A stretch of DNA of 28,023 nucleotides. Origin: Flavobacteriales bacterium UBA6049 (GTDB lineage: Bacteria; Bacteroidota; Bacteroidia; Flavobacteriales_G; Salibacteraceae). Where the stretch lies: positions 1 through 28,023 of the forward strand of contig DIYR01000032.1 in NCBI GenBank assembly GCA_002429085.1, written 5' to 3'. A program made the position numbers and the translations under genes. This document shows positions 14,724 to 23,753 of this stretch, in pieces. Every line of letters begins with the position of its first letter. The stretch's first letter is position 1. The notes beneath the pieces are model-generated. The model saw only the letters and a list, made by a program, of their open reading frames with translations. It did not search any database and was not told the origin of the DNA.

Positions 14724-15961
14724 TTAATTTGCTTGGTTTTTGCCCAATGGCTTACAGGCAGGACTATTTTTAACAATAATGGCGCTTTGAAAGTATTGGG
14801 TAGTATTCCAATCATCTCCACTGTTAATTAGTAAATATGGGTTTTCTGTAAAGGGAGATGTTTTTTCTATTAATGAAACAATTGAGATGGTGTGCTTTTC
14901 AGTAACCTTCTTCAATGATTTTACTTTTTCCTTTTTACCAGTTATAAACTTGTCATCGTTCTGAAGTTTCATAGGATAGTACAGACGATTTTTTGGTTTG
15001 TGGAACTTTAAAAATCCTGGTAGCCAGCTAGCAGGCAACATGCATTTGCTATTAAAATAAAATATACGGTAACTGAATACTTTCTTTTTACTCTTTTGAA
15101 CCAAAGAGGAGGCAAACCACTCGGTGTTTTCTGATTTTGATTGATAGGTATGTATGTGTCCCCATACCCCAAATAACTTTTCGTTCTGAAGTGAGAGGTG
15201 TTGTTCTAACTTCAAGAAATTCTGATATATACAAGAATCTCGAACTCTATCCCATGCTGCTTCTGAATTGGTGTAGTATGCTTTATGGTAGTTTACGATG
15301 TTTTGAAGGTGATATTGGTATTCAAATAAATCATTCGGTTGGTATAGTTTGGTTGAGCTCGTATTAATCATTGCTCTAACGTGATTCATATTTTTTTCGG
15401 TAATTCTAGGGTCAGCTTGCAGTGCATCAATAGCTGAATCTGATTCGTTGTATGCAGATGTAATGGATACCAGTCGCTCTACTGAACTCTCAATACCTCC
15501 AGAAGGAATATCAACCCCTACGAATTGAATGTCATTTTCGTATTCGTCATTCAACTTTATGATGAATGGTAGTAAGCGAATAGTTCTTTGCACCAAGCAG
15601 GAGATCCCTTAGTGAGATTCATGAAGGCTCGTATTCCTGCGGTATCTTTTTTGTTGATTAATTCATTTAGCTGCTGAGTACTTCCCCAGTCCATTTCTGC
15701 AAGTATGTACTGGAAGTCTGTTTTGCGCTTGTATTCCGTCATAAGCTTTTGAGCTATCTCATAATTAGCTTGGAAACCATGAGTCTCTCCAACTAAGAGT
15801 ATTTGATGCGCATTAATCGTTTCTTGGGAAATAAGGTCATCAGATTTTCGAAAATCTATCAAGTTGCTCTTTAAGTAGGTTTTTTCACTCACTTGAGCGA
15901 ATAGTGTAGAGGTAGTGCAGGCAAATACTGCAAGTAATGATGCTGTGCTTAAAGTTCTCAA
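14724..15961 (-). pseudogene. Erythromycin esterase/Tiki-superfamily-like protein, interrupted by a frameshift
   Basis: Two overlapping minus-strand frames make one protein of about 412 residues. The front frame (15961-15557) has a signal peptide ending in LFAQ and the motif ILLVGETHGF (GETHG at 58-62), typical of the EreA/ChaN-like fold, then YILAEMDWG. The rear frame (15596-14724) continues with NDIQFVGVDIPSGG and has LFGVWGHIHTYQ, matching the second catalytic-histidine region. Inserting one base near 15563-15567 joins ...FAYYH to FIIKLNDEYE... smoothly. The start is a TTG, as no ATG precedes it before an in-frame TAG. It is therefore either a decaying gene or an assembly error. EreA enzymes open the macrolide ring, but most family members are of unknown function, and I infer no resistance role. 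Confidence 0.7.
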
Positions 15962-16032
15962 TAGATTAGATTTAGTTAAAGGGTTGAACTAACTATATAA
16001 AGCAGACGAATAAATCTTTTGATTTGTTACAG

Positions 16033-16968
16033 TTAATGTCGATTGTCACAGGCAATTCGGATAGGTGGCGTTTTAGAATCAATAAAGTGAATCCTTGGGC
16101 AATCAAAAGATTCTTCTTGGAATCCGAAAATTACATCGGGTTTCCCTTTGAACAACTGTCCTGTCCATTGTTGAGAGATGTATTTACTATCATTAGTAGA
16201 GAGTGTCACTAAATGGGGGCTTTCTCCTTCCCAGTAATACGTATTCCAAATCCAACTTTCATTCTTACAATCTTTTACGGCTACATTTCTTGCCCTAATC
16301 ATATTGTTGTGAAATTGATCTTGAGCATAAAATTCATAGCTATCAGACCTTGCGAAATAGGTGGTGCTAGGTTCAAGATCTTTAATAGGAACGTAATAAC
16401 CTTCAACCTTAAGAATGTTTGGTAGTTGAAGGGTGTCAATTTTCGTCCAATAGAGTGGTGATAGGCCACCAGTTACAAAAGGATTCTCTTTTCCAACAGA
16501 AGCAAATATCATTTGATTGCGAGCGAATTTGATGTGTGGAATTCGAAACCCAAAGTGGTAATCATACATTTCGAAAGAGCCACCATAAGCATACGGGCTC
16601 AAAGCTGCCATCATAGGCAAATCGGTTAATGGGTACGAAATAATTGAATCACTGCTAGATTGGTAGATGTACACTGAATCTGTTCTCTCGAAACTACTGA
16701 GCTGAAAGAATAGCTTAGTGTGTTTTTCACTCAATAAGTGAAGGTTGTATTGATTTTGTTCCTCATTTACCATGTTGCGGTAATCCTCACTTATAAGTGT
16801 AGAGTCTTCACTATCTGGCATCCTCATGAATTCACTAGCATTTAAAAATAGAGTAGGGAGTTCTGATTCACCACTATAGGTGTGTAGAGGAATGATGTTG
16901 ATTTCTTGAGCAGAGATTTGATAGCATGTGGAAAAAGATAGAATCAGGCTGATGAATATTGTTCGCAT
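16033..16968 (-). CDS. Secreted protein of unknown function
   Basis: 311 residues from the ATG at 16968. The frame is open back to an ATG at 16995, but the exact -7 element TATCTTTG lies inside that extension and MRTIFISLILSFSTCYQISAQ from 16968 is a clean signal peptide. The mature protein is rich in Tyr, Ser and Phe with mixed strands and has no domain I recognise. Visible stretches include LHTYSGESELPTLFLNASEF, SPYAYGGSFEMYDYHFGFR and NESWIWNTYYWEGE. Four cysteines lie in the mature part, two near the end (DCPRIHF, IACDN), and may form disulfides. The following gene on the same strand is the frameshifted esterase-like gene, 71 bases away. No lipobox or T9SS sorting tail is seen. Confidence 0.65.
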   Translation of the reverse strand: MRTIFISLILSFSTCYQISAQEINIIPLHTYSGESELPTLFLNASEFMRMPDSEDSTLISEDYRNMVNEEQNQYNLHLLSEKHTKLFFQLSSFERTDSVYIYQSSSDSIISYPLTDLPMMAALSPYAYGGSFEMYDYHFGFRIPHIKFARNQMIFASVGKENPFVTGGLSPLYWTKIDTLQLPNILKVEGYYVPIKDLEPSTTYFARSDSYEFYAQDQFHNNMIRARNVAVKDCKNESWIWNTYYWEGESPHLVTLSTNDSKYISQQWTGQLFKGKPDVIFGFQEESFDCPRIHFIDSKTPPIRIACDNRH

Positions 16969-16973
16969 AAAGT

Positions 16974-16981
16974 CAAAGATA
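16974..16981 (-). promoter_or_regulatory. Predicted -7 element of the secreted protein gene
   Basis: TATCTTTG on the minus strand matches TAnnTTTG exactly and stands five bases before the ATG at 16968, so the transcript is probably leaderless. No convincing -33 TTTG is seen at the right distance. Confidence 0.5.
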
Positions 16982-17047
16982 GCTTTGTATAACACTCTAA
17001 GTAACGTACACTAATAGTGTCTTTACTGTTTTACGGCACAGCATAAA

Positions 17048-17078
17048 AAAGCCCTTCGCTGTTACCAGGAAGGGCTTT
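17048..17078 (-). terminator. Intrinsic terminator of clpC
   Basis: AAAGCCCTTC (17048-17057) pairs with GAAGGGCTTT (17069-17078). The minus strand continues into a run of six T. It lies 20 bases after the clpC stop. Confidence 0.85.
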
Positions 17079-17098
17079 GTTTTATTGTTGAGTTTTAA

Positions 17099-19726
17099 CT
17101 ACTCTTCTTTTTTGTCTTCAGAATCTGAAGGCTTCTCTTCTTTGGGAGCAGCAATAGCTTTAGTAGCTTTTACAATACTCAAAGCAATTTGCTCTTCGTC
17201 ATCTTCTTTTTGTACATCAATCATTACAGTGTCGCCTTCTTCAAGCTTATTTTGAATGATTTCTTCCGCAATTGCATCTTCTAGGTGTTTCTGAATAGCT
17301 CTTTTAAGCGGACGTGCTCCAAATTGCTCATCATACCCTTTGTCTGATACAAAGTCTTTCGCTTCTTGCGTCAGCTCAATGTTGTAGCCTAAACCGCGAA
17401 TTCTTCCATAAACAGCTGCCAATTCAATGTCGATGATTTCGTTGATGTGCTCTTTCTTCAAGCTATTGAATAGCACTACATCATCAATACGATTTAAGAA
17501 TTCAGGTGCAAAGCTTCGCTTTAAGGCTTTTTGGATAACCCCTTTAGCTTCAGCGTCTGCAGCTGCTTCACGAGCAGTTGTACTGAATCCAACACCTTGA
17601 CCAAATTCTTTCAATTGGCGTGAACCAATGTTTGATGTCATTATGATGATGGTATTCTTGAAATCAACCTTACGTCCTAAACTATCAGTAACCTGACCAT
17701 CATCTAACACTTGAAGTAAGATGTTGAATACATCTGGGTGAGCTTTTTCAATCTCATCCAATAACACTACTGAATACGGATGTCTACGAACCTTCTCAGT
17801 TAATTGACCTCCTTCTTCATAACCAACGTATCCCGGAGGCGCTCCAACTAATCTAGAAACCGCAAACTTTTCCATGTATTCACTCATATCGATACGGATC
17901 ATATTCTCTTCCTTATCGAACAAGTATTTCGTCAATACCTTCGCTAACTGTGTTTTACCAACACCCGTAGGGCCTAAGAAGATGAAAGAACCAATTGGTT
18001 TGTTCGGATCTTTCAATCCAGCACGGTTACGTTGTATGGCTTTCACTACTTTTTCAACCGCTTCATCTTGACCAACTACGCTGTCTTTCAACTCTTCGCG
18101 CATCTTGCTCAAACGTTCACCTTCTTTTTGTGCAATACGTTGAGTAGGAACACCTGTCATCATAGCTACTACTTCGGCCACGTTATCTTCTGATACCGTT
18201 TCGCGGTGTAGCTTAGTGTCTTCTTCCCACTTCAACTTAGCAGCATCTAACTTTTCAGTCAACTTACGTTCTTTATCGCGCAATTGTGCTGCTTCTTCGT
18301 ATTTCTGTCTGCGAACAACTTGATTCTTTTCTTCTTTTACTTTTTCAATTTCCTTTTCGATATCAATGATTTCTTGAGGAACTTGAATGTTGGTAATGTG
18401 AACACGAGAACCAGCTTCATCTAATGCATCAATTGCTTTATCTGGCAAGTGACGATCTGATATGTAGCGATCTGTCAATTTTACACACGCCTCAATAGCT
18501 TCAGGAGTGTAATTTACATTGTGATGCGCTTCGTATTTCTCTTTAATGTTGTTTAAGATGGTAACCGTTTCTTCTGGTGTAGTTGGTTCAACCATCACCT
18601 TTTGGAATCTACGCTCTAATGCACCATCTTTTTCAATGTGCTGGCGGTATTCATCTAATGTAGTTGCACCAACACATTGAATCTCGCCACGCGCTAACGC
18701 TGGTTTAAACATGTTGCTGGCATCTAAACTACCGCTAGCGCCACCAGCACCTACAATCGTATGGATTTCATCAATGAATAAGATTACATCTCTCGATTTC
18801 TCTAATTCATTCATTACGGCCTTCATGCGCTCTTCAAACTGACCTCTGTACTTCGTGCCGGCAACCAAACTTGCTAAATCTAAGGTTACTACGCGCTTAT
18901 TGAATAAAACACGAGAGACCTTTTTCTGCGTAATGCGTAGTGCTAATCCTTCTGCAATGGCAGATTTACCAACACCAGGCTCACCAATTAAGATTGGGTT
19001 GTTCTTTTTACGTCTACTCAATACCTGAGATACACGTTCAATTTCTTTTTCACGACCAACAATAGGGTCGAGTTTGTCTTCTTCGGCAAGTTTCGTTAAG
19101 TCTCTTCCGAAGTTATCTAGAACAGGAGTTTTTGATTTTCCTTCACCTTTACGACTGCCAGATCCACCGCTGCGAGAGCTACTGCTTCCGCTGCCGCTAC
19201 CACCAGAACCATAGGTAGGAGTTGCATCATCATCGTCATCTGTTCCAGAGATTTCTGCTTTTGGGTCCTCGGTTGCTTCACCGTGACTCATCATGTGTTC
19301 TAATTCGCTTTTCACAAGATCGTAGTCTACGTTAAAATTAAACATGGCTCTACTCGCCACATTGTTTTCATCTTTCAAAATGCTGAGCAATAAGTGTTCT
19401 GTACCAATAATATGGCTCTTGAACATTTTTGCTTCTAGGTAAGTGATTTTTAATGTCTTCTCAGCCTGTTTTACCAGTGGTATATTCCCAAGGTTTGAGC
19501 TTACTTTATTCGGATTCTCAACCTTTATAGAAGATTCAATAAGCTTACGCAACTCCATTAAATCAACGTTTAGGTTTTTAAGTATCTGAACGGCTACGCC
19601 TTGTCCCTCGCGAATAATCCCTAACAGAAAATGTTCTGTACCGATATAGTCATGCCCCAATCGCAGTGCTTCTTCGCGACTGAATGAGATGACATCTTTT
19701 ACTCGGGGAGAAAAATTCGTTTCCAT
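17099..19726 (-). CDS. clpC: ATP-dependent Clp protease ATP-binding subunit ClpC
   Basis: 875 residues from the ATG at 19726. A further 28 codons are open upstream, but METNFSPRVKDVISFSREEA is the family's usual start, and GAGGAAC lies seven bases before it, a rare Shine-Dalgarno-like site for this genome. ClpC is a hexameric AAA+ unfoldase that feeds proteins to ClpP. Two Clp N-repeats occupy about 1-150. A Gly/Ser-rich linker is at about 170-199. The first AAA+ module has GEPGVGKS (248-255) and VILFIDEIHT. The UVR-type coiled coil is at about 472-500 (KYEEAAQLRDKERKL). The second AAA+ module has GPTGVGKT (585-592) and VVLLDEIEKAHPDVF. An acidic tail ends in DKKEE. It is divergent from gyrA. 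Confidence 0.97.
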   Translation of the reverse strand: METNFSPRVKDVISFSREEALRLGHDYIGTEHFLLGIIREGQGVAVQILKNLNVDLMELRKLIESSIKVENPNKVSSNLGNIPLVKQAEKTLKITYLEAKMFKSHIIGTEHLLLSILKDENNVASRAMFNFNVDYDLVKSELEHMMSHGEATEDPKAEISGTDDDDDATPTYGSGGSGSGSSSSRSGGSGSRKGEGKSKTPVLDNFGRDLTKLAEEDKLDPIVGREKEIERVSQVLSRRKKNNPILIGEPGVGKSAIAEGLALRITQKKVSRVLFNKRVVTLDLASLVAGTKYRGQFEERMKAVMNELEKSRDVILFIDEIHTIVGAGGASGSLDASNMFKPALARGEIQCVGATTLDEYRQHIEKDGALERRFQKVMVEPTTPEETVTILNNIKEKYEAHHNVNYTPEAIEACVKLTDRYISDRHLPDKAIDALDEAGSRVHITNIQVPQEIIDIEKEIEKVKEEKNQVVRRQKYEEAAQLRDKERKLTEKLDAAKLKWEEDTKLHRETVSEDNVAEVVAMMTGVPTQRIAQKEGERLSKMREELKDSVVGQDEAVEKVVKAIQRNRAGLKDPNKPIGSFIFLGPTGVGKTQLAKVLTKYLFDKEENMIRIDMSEYMEKFAVSRLVGAPPGYVGYEEGGQLTEKVRRHPYSVVLLDEIEKAHPDVFNILLQVLDDGQVTDSLGRKVDFKNTIIIMTSNIGSRQLKEFGQGVGFSTTAREAAADAEAKGVIQKALKRSFAPEFLNRIDDVVLFNSLKKEHINEIIDIELAAVYGRIRGLGYNIELTQEAKDFVSDKGYDEQFGARPLKRAIQKHLEDAIAEEIIQNKLEEGDTVMIDVQKEDDEEQIALSIVKATKAIAAPKEEKPSDSEDKKEE

Positions 19727-19731
19727 AATGT

Positions 19732-19738
19732 GTTCCTC
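19732..19738 (-). promoter_or_regulatory. Shine-Dalgarno-like site of clpC
   Basis: GAGGAAC on the minus strand, with AGGA seven bases before the ATG at 19726. It decides the start in favour of 19726 over the upstream ATGs. Confidence 0.5.
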
Positions 19739-19758
19739 GTATTCTGTACCTAACGTTT

Positions 19759-19790
19759 CAAGGTACATATTCGTTTCCGCTGAATGCAAA
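19759..19790 (-). promoter_or_regulatory. Possible promoter of clpC
   Basis: Minus strand: TTTG (19790-19787), 21 bases, TACCTTG followed by A (19765-19759), a near match to TAnnTTTG. The predicted leader is about 30 bases. Confidence 0.4.
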
Positions 19791-19998
19791 TTAGTGATTT
19801 GTGGATACAATCAAAAGTAGGAGTGCAGCTATGTTGCAAGTAATTTTGAGCGACTCCTTTTATCAACAGGTATTTGTTTGAAAATGGTAGAGTTTTCAAC
19901 AGTTTCCGCTCATTTGTTTAGCTACTTTCGGACATTGCTAAAAACTGTATACGCAAGTCTAATTGTGTTACAGCTTAATCAACTGATAACGAGATATT

Positions 19999-22518
19999 AT
20001 GGCAGATGGAGAACGAATAATCCCCGTCAATATTGACGAGGAAATGAAAAGCGCATACATCGACTATTCCATGTCGGTGATTGTTTCACGTGCTCTACCA
20101 GATGTAAGAGATGGATTAAAGCCCGTGCACAGAACAGTGTTGTACGGTATGATGGACTTAGGCGTATATTCTAATAGACCATATAAAAAGTCGGCCCGTA
20201 TTGTTGGGGAAGTTTTAGGTAAGTATCACCCACACGGAGATTCTTCTGTTTACGATACCATGGTGCGTATGGCGCAGCCTTGGTCTTTGAGAACTCCAAT
20301 GGTTGACGGTCAAGGAAACTTTGGCTCTGTAGATGGTGACTCTCCAGCAGCAATGCGTTATACGGAAGCACGTTTGCGCAAGGTTTCTGAAGAAATGTTG
20401 GCAGATATCGACAAAGAAACTGTCGATTTCTCTTTGAACTTTGATGATTCATTAAAGGAGCCAAACGTATTACCTGCCAAGATTCCTAATTTATTAGTGA
20501 ATGGTGCAAGTGGTATTGCCGTAGGTATGGCTACCAACATGGCTCCTCACAACTTAACAGAGGTAATTAACGCCACAGTAGCATACATTGATAATCGTGA
20601 TATTGACATTGAAGGATTAATGGAGCATGTAAAAGCTCCTGATTTTCCAACAGGTGGAGAAATTTACGGTATTGATGGTGTTCGCCAGGCATTTGAAACG
20701 GGTAGAGGTAGAGTAGTCATTCGCGCGAAAGCGGAGATAGAAGATGACGACACTACTGGTCGTACACGTATTATTGTTCACGAGATTCCTTATATGGTAA
20801 ATAAGGCAGATATGATCAGCAAAACTGCTGATTTAGTGAACGACAAAAAGATTGAAGGAATCTCTGATATTCGCGATGAATCTGACCGTAATGGTATGCG
20901 CATCGTGTATGAATTGAAGAGAGATGCCATTGCAAATGTTGTGTTAAACAACTTGTATAAGCATACGCAATTACAAACCTCATTCTCAGTTAATAACGTT
21001 GCACTTGTTAATGGTCGTCCGTTAACATTGAACCTAAAAGAATTAATTCATTACTATGTTGAACACCGCCATGAAGTGGTGACACGTAGAACGCAGTATG
21101 AATTACGCAAAGCCAAAGAGCGTGCGCACATTCTAGAAGGTTACTTAATTGCGTTAGATAACATTGATGAAGTAATTGCATTAATCCGAGCTTCACGCAC
21201 TACAGATGAAGCAAGAGAAGGATTAATGTCTACCTTCAACTTATCAGAACTTCAGGCGAAAGCAATCTTAGAAATGAGATTGCAGAGACTAACCGGTCTT
21301 GAGCGTGATAAGATTAAAGAAGAGTATGATGAATTGATGAAAACTATTGAGCACTTAGAGGCTATTTTGGCTAATGAGAGCATGAGAATGGACATCATCA
21401 AGGAAGAATTGATTGAAATGCGCGATAAGTATGGCGATGAGCGCAGAACGAATATCGTTTATGCTTCTGCTGATTTCCGCATAGAGGATATGATTCCAAA
21501 CGAAGAAGTAGTAGTAACCATTTCTCACTTAGGTTACATGAAACGTACTTCTTTATCAGAATACAAAACACAGGCTAGGGGAGGTCGCGGTAGTAGAGGA
21601 TCTACTACACGTGATAAAGATTTCATTGAAAATCTATTCGTAGCTAGCACACACAACTATTTGTTAGTATTTACCGAGAAAGGTAGATGTTATTGGATGC
21701 GTGTGTTTGAAATTCCAGAAGGAACTAAGCAATCGAAAGGTCGTGCTATTCAAAACATGATCAATATTGAGCAAGACGATAAGGTTATTACATATATCCA
21801 CGTAGAAGATTTAACGGATACGGAATATGTAGAGAACAACTTCATCACTATGGTTACCAAGAAGGGTATTGTGAAGAAGACCAGTTTGCAATCGTATGCT
21901 CGTCCGCGTAGTAACGGAATTATTGCCTTAGGAATTCGCGAAGGAGATGAGTTATTAGAAGCTAAATTGACCGATGGCGATAGCTACATCGTAATGGCAT
22001 TACGCAGTGGTAGAGCAATTCGCTTCCACGAAGAAAAAGTTCGCTCAATGGGTAGAACCGCTTCTGGTGTGCGCGGTGTAACGCTTGCTCATGACAACGA
22101 TGAAGTAGTAGGTATGATCTGCGTGAAAGGAGCAGAGGACAGTACTGAAACGGTAATGGTTGTATCTGAAAAAGGATATGGTAAACGTACAGACATTGAA
22201 GATTACCGGATTACCAACCGCGGAGGTAAGGGAGTAAAGACCTTGAATGTTACAGATAAAACAGGAGAATTAATTGCTATTAAGAACGTAAGTGATGATG
22301 ATGATTTAATGATCATCAACAAAAAAGGAATCACCATTCGTTTAGCGATGGCAGACGTTCGTGTAATGGGACGTGCCACTCAAGGAGTGCGATTGATTAA
22401 TTTGAAAAATAACGATGAAATTGCAGCTGTAGCCAAAGTTCCACACTCTGAAGAAGAGGAAGGTGAGTTGAACGAAGAGAATGGCACAGAAAATGCACCT
22501 GAGGGCGGTGAAGAATAA
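19999..22518 (+). CDS. gyrA: DNA gyrase subunit A
   Basis: 839 residues, ATG at 19999. With GyrB it introduces negative supercoils using ATP. The N-terminal breakage-reunion domain has SMSVIVSRALPDVRDGLKPVHRR-type sequence and the active tyrosine Y121 in AAMRYTEARL. The quinolone region reads YHPHGDSSVYDTMVRMAQPWS, with S82 and D86 (E. coli S83 and D87) both wild type. The GyrA box that marks gyrase rather than topoisomerase IV is QARGGRG at 525-531. The six-bladed C-terminal DNA-wrapping domain follows and ends in a very acidic tail (SEEEEGELNEENG). It is divergent from clpC with 272 bases between starts. TACTTTCG at 19923-19930 is a weak promoter candidate. The TPR gene follows after 42 bases. 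Confidence 0.98.
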   Translation: MADGERIIPVNIDEEMKSAYIDYSMSVIVSRALPDVRDGLKPVHRTVLYGMMDLGVYSNRPYKKSARIVGEVLGKYHPHGDSSVYDTMVRMAQPWSLRTPMVDGQGNFGSVDGDSPAAMRYTEARLRKVSEEMLADIDKETVDFSLNFDDSLKEPNVLPAKIPNLLVNGASGIAVGMATNMAPHNLTEVINATVAYIDNRDIDIEGLMEHVKAPDFPTGGEIYGIDGVRQAFETGRGRVVIRAKAEIEDDDTTGRTRIIVHEIPYMVNKADMISKTADLVNDKKIEGISDIRDESDRNGMRIVYELKRDAIANVVLNNLYKHTQLQTSFSVNNVALVNGRPLTLNLKELIHYYVEHRHEVVTRRTQYELRKAKERAHILEGYLIALDNIDEVIALIRASRTTDEAREGLMSTFNLSELQAKAILEMRLQRLTGLERDKIKEEYDELMKTIEHLEAILANESMRMDIIKEELIEMRDKYGDERRTNIVYASADFRIEDMIPNEEVVVTISHLGYMKRTSLSEYKTQARGGRGSRGSTTRDKDFIENLFVASTHNYLLVFTEKGRCYWMRVFEIPEGTKQSKGRAIQNMINIEQDDKVITYIHVEDLTDTEYVENNFITMVTKKGIVKKTSLQSYARPRSNGIIALGIREGDELLEAKLTDGDSYIVMALRSGRAIRFHEEKVRSMGRTASGVRGVTLAHDNDEVVGMICVKGAEDSTETVMVVSEKGYGKRTDIEDYRITNRGGKGVKTLNVTDKTGELIAIKNVSDDDDLMIINKKGITIRLAMADVRVMGRATQGVRLINLKNNDEIAAVAKVPHSEEEEGELNEENGTENAPEGGEE

Positions 22519-22560
22519 TTATTTTCGCGGTAAGCGAATGATTTAAAACACAGAAAAGTC

Positions 22561-23715
22561 ATGCAAAAATTATTAGTAAGTGCCGGTTTAGTATTGTTAT
22601 CGGTAGCTACAATGGCACAGTCTAACAAAGTTTTGAGTGCCTACAATTACTTGAATAGAGGAGATTTGATTGAAGCCAAAGAAGCAATTGATGCTGCTGC
22701 GGTTCATGAGAAAACAATGAATGATCCTAAGACATTCTTGTACCGTGGTAATATCTATTATGAGCTTTACACATCAAAAGACGAAAAATTTGCAGCTTAT
22801 AAAAAAGGTGCGTTAGATGAAGCAGCAGCTTCTTACGATAAAGCTCTTGAAACGATTGAGAATAGTCGTAAAGTAAACAAGAGTGATGTTAAGACTCAAT
22901 ACTACCGTTTAATCAACGCGTATTATACAGCAGGAAATGAAGCGAATCAAGCGGGTGATTTTGGTGCTGCATCTCAAGAGTTCGAAAAAGTTGGAGCATT
23001 AAGAGAAAATGTTTTTGGTGAGTTTGATACTGTAGCTTACTATTATGCAGGTTTCTTGGCTTCTAAAAATGAAGAGACAGATAGAGCAATTACGTTGCTT
23101 CAAAAAGTAGCTCCAACTGGATACGAAGGCTCTGGTGTATACTACGAAATAGCACGTTTGCAAATTGGGAAAGATGATACGGATGCTGCGGCTGCAACGA
23201 TTGATGAAGGTTTAAGCAAATATCCTGGTGACAACAACTTGATGTTGTTGCAAACAAACTTGTTCTTAAAAGATGAGAGCAAAATGGGAGAGGCTATTGA
23301 AAACTTGAATGCTACTATTGCGAGCGATCCAACTAATCCAGCGTTGTATTATGCACGTGGAGCTTTATTACAGAAAGATTCTACGAGATTAGCAGAAGCT
23401 GAAGCAGACTTCAAGAAAACAATTGAATTAGATCCAAATCACTTTGAAGCGAACTACAACTTAGGTGCATTATATGTAAACCAAAGTGGTACTATTCAAG
23501 ATAAGATGAACGCATTGGATTTCTCAGCACAAAAAGAGTATGATGCTTTAAAAGTGCAGCGAGATGAGTTGTTTACGAAAGCAATTGTTCCTTTAGAGAA
23601 AGCGTTGGAATTACAACCTGACGAAAAAAGTGTGAGAGCAATCTTATTAGAGTTGTATGGTAAAACTGGTCAAACAGAGAAATACAACGAAATGAAATCA
23701 AGTCTTACTAAGTAA
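22561..23715 (+). CDS. Secreted tetratricopeptide-repeat protein
   Basis: 384 residues. MQKLLVSAGLVLLSVATMAQ is a signal peptide cut after the AQ, so the product is periplasmic. The rest is helical TPR, weak at first (NYLNRGDLIEAKEAIDAAA, YRGNIYYELY) and clearest at about 255-300, with a LYYARGALLQ repeat followed by an EAEADFKKTIELDPNHFEANY repeat. TPR proteins are protein-binding scaffolds and no partner can be named. A TPR gene directly behind gyrA is a familiar arrangement in Flavobacteriales. The 42-base gap holds a small TTCGC/GCGAA hairpin (22524-22538), too weak to be a firm terminator, so read-through from gyrA is likely. Confidence 0.85.
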   Translation: MQKLLVSAGLVLLSVATMAQSNKVLSAYNYLNRGDLIEAKEAIDAAAVHEKTMNDPKTFLYRGNIYYELYTSKDEKFAAYKKGALDEAAASYDKALETIENSRKVNKSDVKTQYYRLINAYYTAGNEANQAGDFGAASQEFEKVGALRENVFGEFDTVAYYYAGFLASKNEETDRAITLLQKVAPTGYEGSGVYYEIARLQIGKDDTDAAAATIDEGLSKYPGDNNLMLLQTNLFLKDESKMGEAIENLNATIASDPTNPALYYARGALLQKDSTRLAEAEADFKKTIELDPNHFEANYNLGALYVNQSGTIQDKMNALDFSAQKEYDALKVQRDELFTKAIVPLEKALELQPDEKSVRAILLELYGKTGQTEKYNEMKSSLTK

Positions 23716-23722
23716 GCAAAAC

Positions 23723-23753
23723 AAGGGAGGTAATAAACGATCTCCCTTTATTA
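23723..23753 (+). terminator. Terminator after gyrA-TPR genes
   Basis: AAGGGAG (23723-23729) pairs with CTCCCTT (23742-23748) across a 12-base loop with an extra G-T pair, followed by TATTAT. It begins eight bases after the TPR stop. Confidence 0.65.

Noticed and set aside
14724..15961. Macrolide resistance gene
   Set aside because: Only the general EreA/Tiki-type motifs are present, the gene is frameshifted, and most relatives have no role in resistance.
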